Shown here: positions 50,809 through 60,329 of the stretch, piece by piece
Layout: every line of letters begins with the position of its first letter
Position numbering within the stretch: position 1 is the first letter of the stretch
NCBI GenBank assembly: GCA_965204665.1
Contig: OZ242002.1
Coordinates: 868,001-932,000, forward strand
Source: Nemesobacter sp965204665
GTDB taxonomy: Bacteria > Desulfobacterota_D > UBA1144 > Nemesobacterales > Nemesobacteraceae
Reading direction: 5' to 3'
Length of the DNA: 64,000 bases
Program-made: the position numbers and the translations under genes
Notes under the pieces: generated by a model
The model's input: the letters and a program-made list of their open reading frames with translations, nothing else
Database searches by the model: none
Told to the model about the DNA's origin: nothing

Positions 50809-51882
50809 TCAGTTGAAAAGGTCAAGCATCCCTCGTTGCTCCGCATCAGTGATGGGAGAGCCTCCGGGATGAGGGAATTCCCTGCCCGAACCGTGTTTTT
50901 CAGCGTACTCAAGAATGGTTCGTGCTATATCGGGGACGATGTTTTTATATTCTTTTCTCTCCGTAGATGGAAGAGATATCCAGTTCTCGATTCTTTCCGC
51001 GAATCCGTCGTCCACCTTGTCGACCACCTGATAGCCCATGAGACCAAGCGCAACCGCGTTGCATTCCTGCTCGTACTGCCCCTTCATGGGTACCGCAAGC
51101 ACCTTTTTGCCGAGGAAAAGCGCCTCGGACGGGGTCTCGAATCCGGCGTTCGTGAGTATTCCTTCACTTCCTGTAAAACTTTCTATGAACTTGTCGTAAC
51201 TCACCGGGTTGATGGTGACGTTCCCGTCCGTGTAGGGGGCGCCCTTGTAATGTTTTGAAAAGAGTTCCCAAGACACTTCGATTTTTTTCAGGCAGTTAAG
51301 AAGAGTTTTCTCTGAAAAACTCGGAAGATAGACCGTGTAGTGACCTCTGTTCTCTATGTCGTACTCACGAAGTTCTTTCCTTATTATAGGGGTTTTTATG
51401 AAACTGTCGTACTCCTTGAAATGAAGCCCGAGCGGTATGCACACCGGGGCGTACCATTTTATTATGAACTCCATTATCTTGTTGGGTTTTTCCGGACGGG
51501 GGGTCTTAGGAGAAACGAACGAGGTCTGGTGGGAGAGGGAAACGCACGCTTTTTTTCTGAGTCGGCACGCCCATGACGATATGGGCTCAAAGTCGCTTAC
51601 CACTATGTCGTAGTCGTTTATCGGAAGTTCGTGAACATCGGTGAGCAGCTTATCGAATCTGGCTTTTCTCAGGGACGCCAGGTAGTCGATCCCACCGTTT
51701 TTTCCGAAGATGAATCCCAGACCTCTGAACTGATACTTGACCTCGAAGCCGAGATCTATTTCGTGCTGCTTCTCACTCACCATTACATCAATTTCGGCAT
51801 CCTTTCGGAGCTCGCCTATAACATCTCTCGATCGACTTATATGGCCGTTGCCGGTTCCCTGTATCGCATAAAGTATCTTCAT
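50809..51882 (-). CDS. GT28/MurG-like glycosyltransferase
   Basis: The protein has 357 residues. It begins MKILYAIQGTGNGHISRSRDVI, the G-x-G-H-x-x-R donor-loop motif of GT-B enzymes in the Glyco_trans_1_3 family. The C-terminal nucleotide-sugar region is LTNAGFETPSEALFLGKKVL with AVPMKGQYEQECNA, the family acid/amide contacts. ATG 51882 is preferred because the nine-residue basic extension (SRRRRRES) to 51909 is not conserved. It probably transfers a hexose from a UDP-sugar to a lipid or envelope acceptor. Confidence 0.87.
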   Translation of the reverse strand: MKILYAIQGTGNGHISRSRDVIGELRKDAEIDVMVSEKQHEIDLGFEVKYQFRGLGFIFGKNGGIDYLASLRKARFDKLLTDVHELPINDYDIVVSDFEPISSWACRLRKKACVSLSHQTSFVSPKTPRPEKPNKIMEFIIKWYAPVCIPLGLHFKEYDSFIKTPIIRKELREYDIENRGHYTVYLPSFSEKTLLNCLKKIEVSWELFSKHYKGAPYTDGNVTINPVSYDKFIESFTGSEGILTNAGFETPSEALFLGKKVLAVPMKGQYEQECNAVALGLMGYQVVDKVDDGFAERIENWISLPSTERKEYKNIVPDIARTILEYAEKHGSGREFPHPGGSPITDAEQRGMLDLFN

Positions 51883-52129
51883 TGATTCCCTTCTTCTCCT
51901 GCGACTCATATTCTAATCTTTTTTGCGGGAGTTGTTAAACGGATGGCAGAACGCCTATCAGTGAAAATCCGCAGAGTCAATATTCATTACCGGCGTTTTG
52001 TTTCGGCTATTTCGATTTTCCCTGCAACAACCGACGGCAGGTAATCAGGAGTTACGTTTATTTTCAGTGGGTTCGCGTGCCTGACACGTATAACCATGTT
52101 CCTGATCACACATTGAAGAGAGATACTGA

Positions 52130-52534
52130 GATTCGGGGTCTTCTTCCTTCAAAGAGCTTTCAGAGTTCGGAAAAAGAACCAATGTCGAAAGCCTCGTCGA
52201 CGACATAACGGAACCGAGAGACAGGATTCTGTCCTATCTGCAAACCAAAAGTCTTGCTTTCGTTTCAATACCGACACGCAGGAAGAAAAAGAGCTTTGTT
52301 ATCGGAAGTGGTCCGGTTGCGCGTGTGTTTACCGAGCATTCTGAAAAAGTACCCAAATCTTTTGTTGCGATGTGGTTTCCCTTGGCGCACTGTGTGGCCG
52401 TTGCCTATGGAGAAGGACAGGGAGGTCTTGTGGAATTCCTGCAGGACAGCGAACTTCGCCAAGAGAGTTTCATTGTTAAGGTACCTGACCTCAAAAAAAC
52501 AAGAGATTCGGGAAGAACGAGCATAATACCCTAA
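52130..52534 (+). pseudogene. Startless fragment, imperfectly DUF4238-like
   Basis: 135 open codons after a TGA: EFGKRTNVESLVDDITEPRD, then RKKKSFVIGSGPVARVFTEH and SFVAMWFPLAHCVAVAYGEG. The pattern of a strand ending xGSxPV followed by WFPLxxxVAxA resembles the C-terminal half of DUF4238 proteins (FITSDNPV...FPLSP). No ATG or GTG with a ribosome-binding site exists near the left end, so it is likely the 3' remnant of a larger gene. Its stop lies inside the first direct repeat before the Fic gene. Confidence 0.4.
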
Positions 52535-52587
52535 ATATACCTTGACGCAATACCCTAAATATACTAAGTTCAATAACCTGAATATCC
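52525..52587. repeat. Three direct repeats, probable operator of the Fic gene
   Basis: AATACCCTAAATATAC occurs at 52525-52540 and identically at 52549-52564 (24-bp period, about two helical turns); a degenerate AATAACCTGAATATCC is at 52572-52587. A TTGAC box lies between the first two. The gene start is 33 bp after the last one. Repeats of this kind fit binding of the AbiEi-like N-terminus of the downstream protein (autoregulation), which is inferred. Confidence 0.7.
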
Positions 52588-52619
52588 AAAGGCCTGATCA
52601 CACAGACTGAACTCAGCAC

Positions 52620-54158
52620 ATGGCAACCACTTCTGAAAAACTGGCACAGTCTCTTAGCGTACTGAAAAGAATCCAAAACAGCGGAAAAATCGCCTTTCGC
52701 ACAAGAGACATGGGTAGAACTCACCGGGAACGCCTGCTCGGAAACGGCTTCATTAAAATGGTAATGAAAGGGTGGTATATCTCCACCCGCCCCGGCGAAG
52801 CGCCGGGAGAAAGCACATCCTGGCATATCTCTTTCTGGGGGTTCTGCTCCGACTATCTGAACTTCAGGTTCAGGCGCTTTTGGTGTCTGTCTCCCGAGCA
52901 GTCCCTAAGTCTGCATACCGGAAACTGGGCGGTGCCGCGCCAGCTCGTTGTGCGCTCCCCGAAGGGATCCAACAAGCCGACGGGACTTCTTCATGGAACA
53001 TCGGTTCTTGACCTTCGACTGAAGCTGCCCGCCGAGGACGAGATAACCGAAATAAGCGGAGAAGGGTTCAGCGGTCTCAGAATTATGACTCTTCCCGCCG
53101 CGTTAACCTCCTGCGCGCCGTCGCTTTTTACGGTGTGGCCGCTTGAGCTGCGCCTGGCCCTCTCCATGATCGACGATGCCTCCAGCATTCTGCCCGGATT
53201 GCTTGAAGGAAGCCGAAGTACGGTCGCGGGCCGTCTGGCAGGCGCTTTTCGGAATATCGGGCGCGGCGGGGTAGCGGACGCGGTTATCGATACAATGAGA
53301 AGCGCCGGGCACGCGGTATATGAATCTGACCCCTTCGAGGAGAGAACGAGCTTTTCCTTCGGGACGCGCGAGGTCTCGCCTCACGTAAATCGAGTGCGCA
53401 TGATGTGGTCCGAATTCCGCGAGGATGTAATCAAGCATTTTCCGAAGGCTCCGAGGCCTGCCGCCGACACTGAGACGTACCTTCGGCGAATAGACGATAT
53501 CTATGCACTGGATGCGTACAATTCACTGTCGATCGAGGGATACCGCGTCGATGTCGAGCTTATAGAACGCGTGCGTGAAGGCGGGTGGGATCCGGACGGA
53601 GCCGACAAAAAGAACCGAAACGCCCTCGTCGCACGCGGATATTGGCAGGCTTTTCAGACCGCAAAACTCACCATAACCGATGTTCTCGAGGGGAAAAATC
53701 CCGGCGAGGCTGTTTCTGATGATTTCGGAAAATGGTATCGGGAGCTGTTCGGGCCGAGCGTGGCCGCCGGAATCATCGCCGCGGCGGAGCTTGCGGGATA
53801 TCGGAGGGTTCCGGTTTATATACGCGGGTCAATGCATGTGCCTCCCGCTCACGAATCGGTGCGCGAACTGATGCCGGCTTTCTTTGATCTGCTGCGAAAC
53901 GAAGAAAGCCCTGAAGCAAGGGTGGTTCTCGGACATTTTGTTTTTGTTTACATACATCCCTTTGTGGACGGCAACGGACGGATGGCGAGATTTCTCATGA
54001 ACGTGATGCTGGCTGCCGGGGATTATCCATGGCTTGTGATTCCTGTAGAAAAACGCGGCCGCTACATGGAGGCGCTCGAACGCGCAAGCGTCGCGCGGAA
54101 CATTGTGCCTTTTACGAAATTTCTCGCCGAACTGGTTAATCGCAGTACTTCGGAATGA
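52620..54158 (+). CDS. Fic-domain protein with AbiEi-like N-terminal wHTH
   Basis: The protein has 512 residues. Residues 5-80 look like an AbiEi-type winged helix (LAQSLSVLKRIQNSGKIAFR, LLGNGFIKMVMKGWYI), and 85-240 like the adjoining antitoxin half. The Fic core at about 300-500 has the inhibitory motif SLSIEG (S/TxxxE-G) and the catalytic loop HPFVDGNGRMARFLMN. With both parts present it should AMPylate or otherwise modify a target under self-inhibition, class II arrangement. Three operator-like repeats lie just upstream. ATG 52620 lacks a strong RBS. It resembles a toxin-antitoxin function in one chain. Confidence 0.88.
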   Translation: MATTSEKLAQSLSVLKRIQNSGKIAFRTRDMGRTHRERLLGNGFIKMVMKGWYISTRPGEAPGESTSWHISFWGFCSDYLNFRFRRFWCLSPEQSLSLHTGNWAVPRQLVVRSPKGSNKPTGLLHGTSVLDLRLKLPAEDEITEISGEGFSGLRIMTLPAALTSCAPSLFTVWPLELRLALSMIDDASSILPGLLEGSRSTVAGRLAGAFRNIGRGGVADAVIDTMRSAGHAVYESDPFEERTSFSFGTREVSPHVNRVRMMWSEFREDVIKHFPKAPRPAADTETYLRRIDDIYALDAYNSLSIEGYRVDVELIERVREGGWDPDGADKKNRNALVARGYWQAFQTAKLTITDVLEGKNPGEAVSDDFGKWYRELFGPSVAAGIIAAAELAGYRRVPVYIRGSMHVPPAHESVRELMPAFFDLLRNEESPEARVVLGHFVFVYIHPFVDGNGRMARFLMNVMLAAGDYPWLVIPVEKRGRYMEALERASVARNIVPFTKFLAELVNRSTSE

Positions 54159-54331
54159 CCGGAAATTTCCGACTTTCTTAAAATGAAGCAAAGGATGTCG
54201 AGGATTACTTTGCAGTAAAACACAATTTCTGCACGCCAAGTCTCTTGTTTCTTCAGCAACAGCGAGACATTCGCGCTGGGGAATTTTTTCGGGAAGGTTA
54301 TGCGTACCGACAACTTCTCGGGTGGTGTTTT

Positions 54332-54484
54332 ATGGTCAGCTCGTTATCGACACCGGAGATTTCAAAAGTGACCGGCGGAAAAGTTCGCATGGACTTCTTG
54401 TTCCTAGAAGAGGACTTCGGCATTTCGGGTGAGAAAGCACTGGAGGTTGCTCTGAAAACATTAGAGATTATGTATTTTTCTTGA
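54332..54484 (+). CDS. Small hypothetical protein (50 aa), doubtful
   Basis: Frame MVSSLSTPEISKVTGGKVRM followed by DFLFLEEDFGISGEKALEVA and a short helix. The ALEVALKTLE tail looks like a real amphipathic helix. A longer version starts at TTG 54245. No RBS and no family. It lies between Fic and the methyltransferase gene and may be a gene remnant. Confidence 0.3.
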   Translation: MVSSLSTPEISKVTGGKVRMDFLFLEEDFGISGEKALEVALKTLEIMYFS

Positions 54485-54503
54485 CAGATTTTCTTGGTTA
54501 AGA

Positions 54504-55655
54504 TCACGCAGATAATTTTGCAATCAAGTATTCCTGACCTCTATCTCCTTTCACTGAATTACAATGTCCACACAATAATTGCAGGTTAACAAGATGGTCT
54601 GTTCCTCCCTTTGACTTCGGAATTATATGGTCAACGGTAAGATTTTGAGGTTTGAAGTGCACATTACATCCGTTGCAGTCTCCTCCCTGTTCTCCGTATA
54701 GCTTTTCCTTGTTTCCCCTGCAATTATATTTTGGAATATTTCCTAAGTCTGTTCTTTCTAAAATATCCTGCCGGTGAATATGCTTGAAGTACAAAATACC
54801 CGGATCCCTGCTTATCCGATCTTTCACTAGATCAGCCGCTTTTTCTGATATGTCTATCCCTACCCATTGTCTGCCCAGTTTTTCCGCGGCAACACATGTT
54901 GTAGCACAGCCACAAAATGGATCAAATACAACATCCTTTTTTTTACTTGAAGCTTCTATTATACGTTCAAGAAGTTTCAAGGGTTTCTGGGTTGGATAAC
55001 CTGTCCGTTCCCGAGCTATTATATTATTAAGGGAGGGAATGTCCGTCCATGTATCCGGCATCCCCTTCATCTTACCTTTCAGCATGTTGCTGGACGCCTC
55101 CACCAGCGGTTTATCAAAGTAATAACTCTCAGTTTTGGAGTAGAATAGAATGCAATCATGCTTTTGCGAGAAAAACTTTCTTGAACTGCCCCCAAGACCA
55201 TAAGTCCAAATGATCTCATTTCGAAATTCTTTCCTGCCGAATATCGAATCCATAACCAACTTCAGATAATGACTCATGGTTGGACCGCAGTGTAGGTAAA
55301 TGCTTCCTGTTGGCTTAAGCAATCTGTGCATCTCCAGCAGTCGTATGGCCATGTAAATCAAATACGACTTGTCGCTGTCGGTCATTGCGGCATGAATCAC
55401 TTTGTTAAGTGCTGGATATCTTGTTTCAATTAAATCAAGCCAAGCTATATCTACATCTTTTAATGTCCAAGTGTCCTTGAATTCTGCTCCTGCCGTCTCC
55501 CTTCCGATGGGTGCCGCGTAATTTGCCTTCGAATTGAAAGGAGGGTCTAAGTAGATCAAGTCTACGAAGTTACTGTTCATTCCTCGCATAACCGGCAGGT
55601 TATCGGCTGTCCAGATCGTGCGATTGCTCCAGTTGGGGGAGGGGGGGATATTCAC
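54504..55655 (-). CDS. DNA adenine/cytosine-N4 methyltransferase with C-terminal HNH domain
   Basis: The protein has 383 residues. Motif order is catalytic DPPF early (VDLIYLDPPFNSKANY), target region in the middle, then the AdoMet motif DPFCGCATTCVAAEKLGRQW, giving the beta-type (IV before I) order. TGYPTQKPLKLLERII is the usual motif X. The last 75 residues form an HNH-type zinc nuclease-like domain: GEQGGDCNGCNVHF, LTVDHIIPKSKGGTDHL and LLCGHCNSVKGDRG. The fusion of modification and nuclease parts suggests a single-chain restriction-modification-like enzyme or a phage/ICE-borne methylase. ATG 55655. Confidence 0.9.
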   Translation of the reverse strand: MNIPPSPNWSNRTIWTADNLPVMRGMNSNFVDLIYLDPPFNSKANYAAPIGRETAGAEFKDTWTLKDVDIAWLDLIETRYPALNKVIHAAMTDSDKSYLIYMAIRLLEMHRLLKPTGSIYLHCGPTMSHYLKLVMDSIFGRKEFRNEIIWTYGLGGSSRKFFSQKHDCILFYSKTESYYFDKPLVEASSNMLKGKMKGMPDTWTDIPSLNNIIARERTGYPTQKPLKLLERIIEASSKKKDVVFDPFCGCATTCVAAEKLGRQWVGIDISEKAADLVKDRISRDPGILYFKHIHRQDILERTDLGNIPKYNCRGNKEKLYGEQGGDCNGCNVHFKPQNLTVDHIIPKSKGGTDHLVNLQLLCGHCNSVKGDRGQEYLIAKLSA

Positions 55656-55988
55656 GGTGTATTCCCTGACGATAAGTTTAACGAATGGTCCATTATATCA
55701 GAAGGTTTTCAAACAAGAAAATCTGTTAAGCAAAATCCATAATTCCCAAAGCATTGTCTAGGATTCACCCAGAAAGTGATGGTAGATTTGCAGTTGTCGG
55801 TTGAAAGTAGTTTTGGGATTTTCAGACCGTGGTTTGGGCTCAAGATAGGAAGACCTAACAGAAAACAGTGATCTGCACTAGATGTCACTTTGCGGTGTGA
55901 AACAACTTGCGCCTGTTCAGTAAGTAGACATACATAATAGGTTGTTCGACCGCTGCTTCACAACTGAATAGTCTTACTGAGGGAAGAA
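55656..55988. other. Intergenic region at left edge of the conjugation module
   Basis: 333 bp, AT-rich, with no supported ORF, repeat or tRNA. It could contain the left boundary of the conjugative element, but no att-like direct repeat is recognisable within the window. Confidence 0.4.
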
Positions 55989-56636
55989 TCAGCGCTTACT
56001 GCCGGAAATCCATAGCGTGCACAGGGGAATAAATCCGAAAACCACCGCGCAGACAAGATGAGTTACGGAACTTTTTATCAGAGGTTCCTTCATCCCCATT
56101 ATAAAGTAGTAAAGAGACTCCGTGTCCCATAAAATTCCTCCCGCCGTTCTGCAGAAAGAAAAAACGGTTTTCGGCGAAAGAGCGGACTCGATTACCGTCG
56201 CCGAAACAAAAAACACAATCCCCGAACACACGAGGCTGAACATCCTGCCCGCTATGAGGGAATCAACAGCTTTGCGGGAAAGGTCTCCGCTGCAGTACTT
56301 GGCGGATATTCCGGCGAACACGCAGGTGAAGAGCAGACTCACTCCGAAACTGAAGAAAAACACAAGGAATTTTCCGACAAGGTCCGTCTCCGTTTTTCCG
56401 AAAGCGCCGACAGCCCCTTCCCATACTCCCCAGCAGATCGGAAGAAGAAGGGCCAGAATTCCTGCTTCCAGAAGGCCGGTCTGAAATCCTGCGAGGGAAA
56501 ACATCAGAACACCCTTCACCGTGAGAAAATCGGAAGGAATCTCCTGCCCCGTATTTTCTATTATATGGTAGCGCTGTATCTCCGATATCGCATCCACGAC
56601 CGTATAAAGGCGCGGAGATTTTCTTTCAAAACTCAT
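55989..56636 (-). CDS. Multi-pass membrane protein of the conjugation region
   Basis: The protein has 215 residues. The N-terminal 40 residues are soluble, then five hydrophobic helices: VLMFSLAGFQTGLLEAGILAL, FLVFFFSFGVSLLFTCVFAG, MFSLVCSGIVFFVSATVI, SSVTHLVCAVVFGFIPLC and others. It is encoded divergently from the coupling-protein gene, with only 130 bp between. The number and lengths of helices recall TrbL/TraG-type mating components, but similarity is too general for a call. Its position at the edge of the tra operon suggests a conjugation or ICE role. Confidence 0.6.
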   Translation of the reverse strand: MSFERKSPRLYTVVDAISEIQRYHIIENTGQEIPSDFLTVKGVLMFSLAGFQTGLLEAGILALLLPICWGVWEGAVGAFGKTETDLVGKFLVFFFSFGVSLLFTCVFAGISAKYCSGDLSRKAVDSLIAGRMFSLVCSGIVFFVSATVIESALSPKTVFSFCRTAGGILWDTESLYYFIMGMKEPLIKSSVTHLVCAVVFGFIPLCTLWISGSKR

Positions 56637-56766
56637 ATTTCAGGGCCTGCGGACAAGAAGAAACCGCTTTTCGGAGGGGTTCGAGAAGCGGTGCTGATTG
56701 TGTGAAATGCGAGAAGTTCAAAAAAGTACTGGACATTTATAGAATAATGTAATACAATTTTCCGCA

Positions 56767-58191
56767 ATGGCGAATTTACTACAAAACATAATATGTAATA
56801 CATTTGGAAAAACAAGACTTTATGATGAGAACGGCGCAGACGACATGACGGCGGACAGAAGCGGGAAGTTTTGCCGACAACCTCGAAACGCTGTCGTCAT
56901 AGGAGAGGGTTCTCCGCTTGACTGCGGAGAAGCGCCTCCTCGTCCCATAGTCATCCCCGATGCGGACAGAGAAGGTCATATATTCACCATGGGAGCCACT
57001 CGGAGCGGAAAAACCCGTCTTGCGGAAGCGATGATAGAGTATGACATAAAAGCGGGGAGAAACATTCTGTGGATAGACCCCAAGGGCGACAACGCCATCT
57101 TCTCGAAGATCGTATCCGCTGCAAAGAGCACGGGCCGGGAAGACGACCTGATGTATTTTTCACCTGTTTTTCCAGGTTACTCGGTAAAGATAGATCCTCT
57201 CTCTCACTACTTCATGACTGAAGAGATTGTGAACCATGTTATTTCGGGGATAAGAGTGAGAGAGGAGTTCTACTTGAACATAGCTTACGAGATAACGCTT
57301 GTCGTGGTTCAGAGTCTGATACTGATATCAAGGTCCCTGGGCGAGCGGCCCGTCTTCACATTCAGAAGAATAAAAGAAAACATAGGGTATGAAGAGCTTC
57401 AGAGCCTCCGCTCTCAAGTGGCGGAGATAGACGGTGAGGAAGCAAAGGAGGTTCTGGGAAACCTCGATCAGATACTCGCCTCTCCCCATGATTACTTTTC
57501 AAAGGTTTCCTCGAGCCTCCGTACGGTCATAACGTCTCTGAGTTCCGGCTCGGTGGGAGAGATCATCGGCAAAGACCCCGCAAATAAATTCATAGACCGT
57601 CTTGAATCCGGATGCGGAGTTATCCTGGTTGTACAGACGGGGTCTCTTCTTACCAGAAAGACCGCTCATATAATGGCGCGGGTGCTGCTTTCCATGGTGC
57701 AGAGTTTGGTGGGAAGGATTATCGGTTCTCAGAGAAAAATAGACCCTCCTCTCGCCGTATACGCCGACGAGGCGTCGAACATCCTTTACTTCGGAATAGA
57801 CGATCTTTTCAACAAGGCCGGAAGCGCCGGTGTGTGGCTTCACATGCTCACCCAGAGCAAGCAGGACCTGGTGGCGGAGCTCGGTCCCGCATACGCGGGA
57901 AAAATTCTCGACAACACGAACACGAAAATAGTCTTCCGAGTGAACGACCCGAATACGGCCGGGTACGTGTCCCGCATGGCCGGTACAAAAGCGGTGTTCT
58001 CTCCGATTATGAGCCTCTCGGGAGGGCTGAGCGTAAGGGAGATGCGGGAGGACCGCATCGGTGCGGAGACGGTGATGAGTCTTGCCAGGAGGGAGTTTTT
58101 CGCATTTACGTTTTCAGGCATTTACAAGGGCCGCACCCTCGATGTCGGCGGTTGCGAGGAAATCAGGTTCCCGCAGGTTCTGAATCGGTGA
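56767..58191 (+). CDS. traD: Type IV coupling protein-like ATPase (TraD/VirD4 family)
   Basis: The protein has 474 residues. Walker A GATRSGKTRLAEAMIEYD, Walker B LAVYADEASNILYF, and DPKGDNAIFSK after the first strand, as in the TraG/TraD/VirD4 family that feeds the relaxosome to the secretion channel. The N-terminal transmembrane pair of VirD4 is lacking, so it may be the soluble variant or be anchored by the neighbouring membrane protein. ATG 56767 is upstream of the conserved part; ATG 56845 is an alternative. It opens the transfer operon on the plus strand. Confidence 0.85.
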   Translation: MANLLQNIICNTFGKTRLYDENGADDMTADRSGKFCRQPRNAVVIGEGSPLDCGEAPPRPIVIPDADREGHIFTMGATRSGKTRLAEAMIEYDIKAGRNILWIDPKGDNAIFSKIVSAAKSTGREDDLMYFSPVFPGYSVKIDPLSHYFMTEEIVNHVISGIRVREEFYLNIAYEITLVVVQSLILISRSLGERPVFTFRRIKENIGYEELQSLRSQVAEIDGEEAKEVLGNLDQILASPHDYFSKVSSSLRTVITSLSSGSVGEIIGKDPANKFIDRLESGCGVILVVQTGSLLTRKTAHIMARVLLSMVQSLVGRIIGSQRKIDPPLAVYADEASNILYFGIDDLFNKAGSAGVWLHMLTQSKQDLVAELGPAYAGKILDNTNTKIVFRVNDPNTAGYVSRMAGTKAVFSPIMSLSGGLSVREMREDRIGAETVMSLARREFFAFTFSGIYKGRTLDVGGCEEIRFPQVLNR

Positions 58192-58213
58192 AGGAGGAAA
58201 AAATACAGGATCG

Positions 58214-59626
58214 ATGAATTATCTGCCGCAGATTGCCGTCAGTTGGGAGATTCTCTCCGTGTACTCACTCTGCTGCTTCGGACTGGGAGCGGTTGCCGGC
58301 GCGCTTGCGGCGAGGCATCCGAAGAGACGGAAAGCGGAAACGGAGACTTGCGTAAAAAAGAAACGGAACGCGGAGGAAGATGAAGAAAAGTTTGAGGAGA
58401 ACAATGAAGCGAGGCGGGAAAACCGTGAATCCGGCCGGACCATATCGTCTCTTGCGGAGTCGATGTGGCTTCGGGAAAAACCCGTCGCGTTTTCCGATAA
58501 CGTGCTTTCCGATTCGGCGGATACACGGACACCCGACTTCGATCAACCTGAAACCGAATCTTTCTGGAAGGAGATGGTAGCCCCGCTTGCTTCCGCTTTT
58601 GAAAAACGCGGAGAACTCGGCGTAATAAAGAAAATCCTTACCGTGCTCGACGAAGACGGGCTCTGTTCGAGCGTCGTTTCAGGAGACGGGAGGAGCGCTT
58701 TCGGACTCACATCGAAACGCTTTTCAAGGATAACGCTTTTATCCCATTCACTTCGCACCGCAAGACGCATAAGGGATATATACGACTCCGTTCACACGGA
58801 AAAAGTTTTTTACGGAAAGCACCTGATAGCCGCGCTCGCCCATGATATCGGAAAAATAGAGAAATTTCGCTTACACGGCAAATACGTGAAAGACGACCAT
58901 CCGGCGGCTTCCGCGAGAATGCTTCACCGCTGGATAGTGCAGTGCGGAGGGGAAGACGCTGCGGCGCAGTTCTCCGCGGTGGTGGATGCGGTAAGAAACC
59001 ACCACAGAAGTTCCGATACCCCGGGAAGCATTCTCCGGATTCTGAGAGAAGCGGATATGTCCGCGCGCGAGGAGGAGTTTTCAGGGTCGCGCGGAAAATC
59101 GGCGCCCGAATCGGATGCACGGAACCTCGGCAAAGAACCGCCTGCGTGGCTTTCAACATCCGTTTCCCGGATACTCGACGAACGCATACTCCCGGTAATA
59201 AACAAGCCCGTGCTTGAAAAAGAGCCGTTTGTCGCCGCTCTTTCCGTCACCTCCGGGATGGTTTACGTGGACCCGCACTACCTGCTTGACCGCGTGAGAG
59301 AGCATATGGAAAGCGAGGAAATAGCGGACCTGCGCTTTTTCGACCCTTCACGGGAAACGGAAATCGCGGCGAAACTCGCCGTCATCGACGCGCTCAAGGC
59401 GCGGGGCTGGGTCGGAGAAGAGGTTGCCGACGGTTACTACGCCTGTTTCTGGAACTACTCGTACAAAGGGGAAAAAATAAAAAAAGGAGGCTTCTGGATA
59501 CCTGTTTTCGCGGAGGCTTTCGATGCCGACCTGTCGGAACTCGAAGGGAGAAAAAATGCGGATGTTCGCCGCCTGACGGAAATTTCCGCCGCTCTCCCCG
59601 GCAGTAGGTACGGAAGAAAAGATTGA
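58214..59626 (+). CDS. HD-domain protein, MobH/TraI_2-like relaxase candidate
   Basis: The protein has 470 residues. An N-terminal membrane helix (about 12-34) is followed by a charged linker and an HD domain: GKHLIAALAHDIGKIEKFRL, KDDHPAASARMLHRW and NHHRSSDTPGSILRILREAD, with the H..HD..H..D metal pattern. The C-terminal 130 residues (GWVGEEVADGYYACFWNYSY) resemble the end of TraI_2 proteins. In ICEs with F-type channels the HD protein is often the MobH relaxase, but the canonical form is larger. So nicking activity is only a candidate. It is 22 bp from traD. Confidence 0.7.
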   Translation: MNYLPQIAVSWEILSVYSLCCFGLGAVAGALAARHPKRRKAETETCVKKKRNAEEDEEKFEENNEARRENRESGRTISSLAESMWLREKPVAFSDNVLSDSADTRTPDFDQPETESFWKEMVAPLASAFEKRGELGVIKKILTVLDEDGLCSSVVSGDGRSAFGLTSKRFSRITLLSHSLRTARRIRDIYDSVHTEKVFYGKHLIAALAHDIGKIEKFRLHGKYVKDDHPAASARMLHRWIVQCGGEDAAAQFSAVVDAVRNHHRSSDTPGSILRILREADMSAREEEFSGSRGKSAPESDARNLGKEPPAWLSTSVSRILDERILPVINKPVLEKEPFVAALSVTSGMVYVDPHYLLDRVREHMESEEIADLRFFDPSRETEIAAKLAVIDALKARGWVGEEVADGYYACFWNYSYKGEKIKKGGFWIPVFAEAFDADLSELEGRKNADVRRLTEISAALPGSRYGRKD

Positions 59627-59699
59627 ATAGATTAGCTCTGCGGCATCATGTTTTTCGGTTCGCTCCGGAAAAAAATTTCAAATAAAGGAGATCAGATAA

Positions 59700-60104
59700 A
59701 TGAAAAAAGAAGAAAATAAAATCGATATACCGATACAGGAATACGTATACAACTACATCAGAACCGAATCCAGGAGAAGGTCTCTCTCGGAGCAGGACTA
59801 TCTCGAGGTGGTTATAGATATGGACCGGGTCCAGAACAGTACGGGAGAAGAGGATGAAATTTCCATGCCCGAAAACCTCGCGGCCTGTCTTGTGCACGAA
59901 AAGGACGGAAGAGAGAGGAAAGTCACCATTTCCGTCCCGGAAAGGTATTTTCTGATTCTGCTCAGGCATTCCAGGGATTTTGATTATTCAATCGAAAAAG
60001 CCGCGGAGGATGTGATTTTATCGACCACGGAGCTGCTTCCGTTGAGAAGATTTACGAGAAAGCAGCTTGATGCCGTGATCAGGGCCTGGGACGACTGCGG
60101 ATAA
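59700..60104 (+). CDS. Hypothetical protein of the conjugation operon (134 aa)
   Basis: Charged N-terminal half (MKKEENKIDIPIQEYVYNYI, RTESRRRSLSEQDYLEV), then KVTISVPERYFLILLRHSRD and a C-terminal helix region (LPLRRFTRKQLDAVIRAW). It lies within the transfer operon between the HD protein and the pilin. AAAGGAG precedes ATG 59700. No domain recognised. A regulatory or relaxosome accessory role is possible by position only. Confidence 0.7.
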   Translation: MKKEENKIDIPIQEYVYNYIRTESRRRSLSEQDYLEVVIDMDRVQNSTGEEDEISMPENLAACLVHEKDGRERKVTISVPERYFLILLRHSRDFDYSIEKAAEDVILSTTELLPLRRFTRKQLDAVIRAWDDCG

Positions 60105-60329
60105 CGGCCGCTATGGAAATGGAGAGAAAGGACCCGCGCGGGCCGCCGGAGCCAGATCTCCCGGATCATCATACGGGAGCCGGTCGGGAGGACGCCGGAT
60201 GCCGGTCGGTCCTCCGTAAAAACATGTGACGGAAGTGAACTGAATAAACAAATGCCGCGTTCTGTTCCACCCGGAGGTTGTCATCATCTCTGCGGGTGCA
60301 CGGAACCTCGGAGAAAGGAGGTTGCGTTT

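Larger units (their letters stand above)
51883..52619. other. Region upstream of Fic gene with fragment and direct repeats
   Basis: Holds a startless open frame (52130-52534) and three direct repeats (52525-52587), described separately. 51910-52129 shows no further gene or hairpin. Confidence 0.5.
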
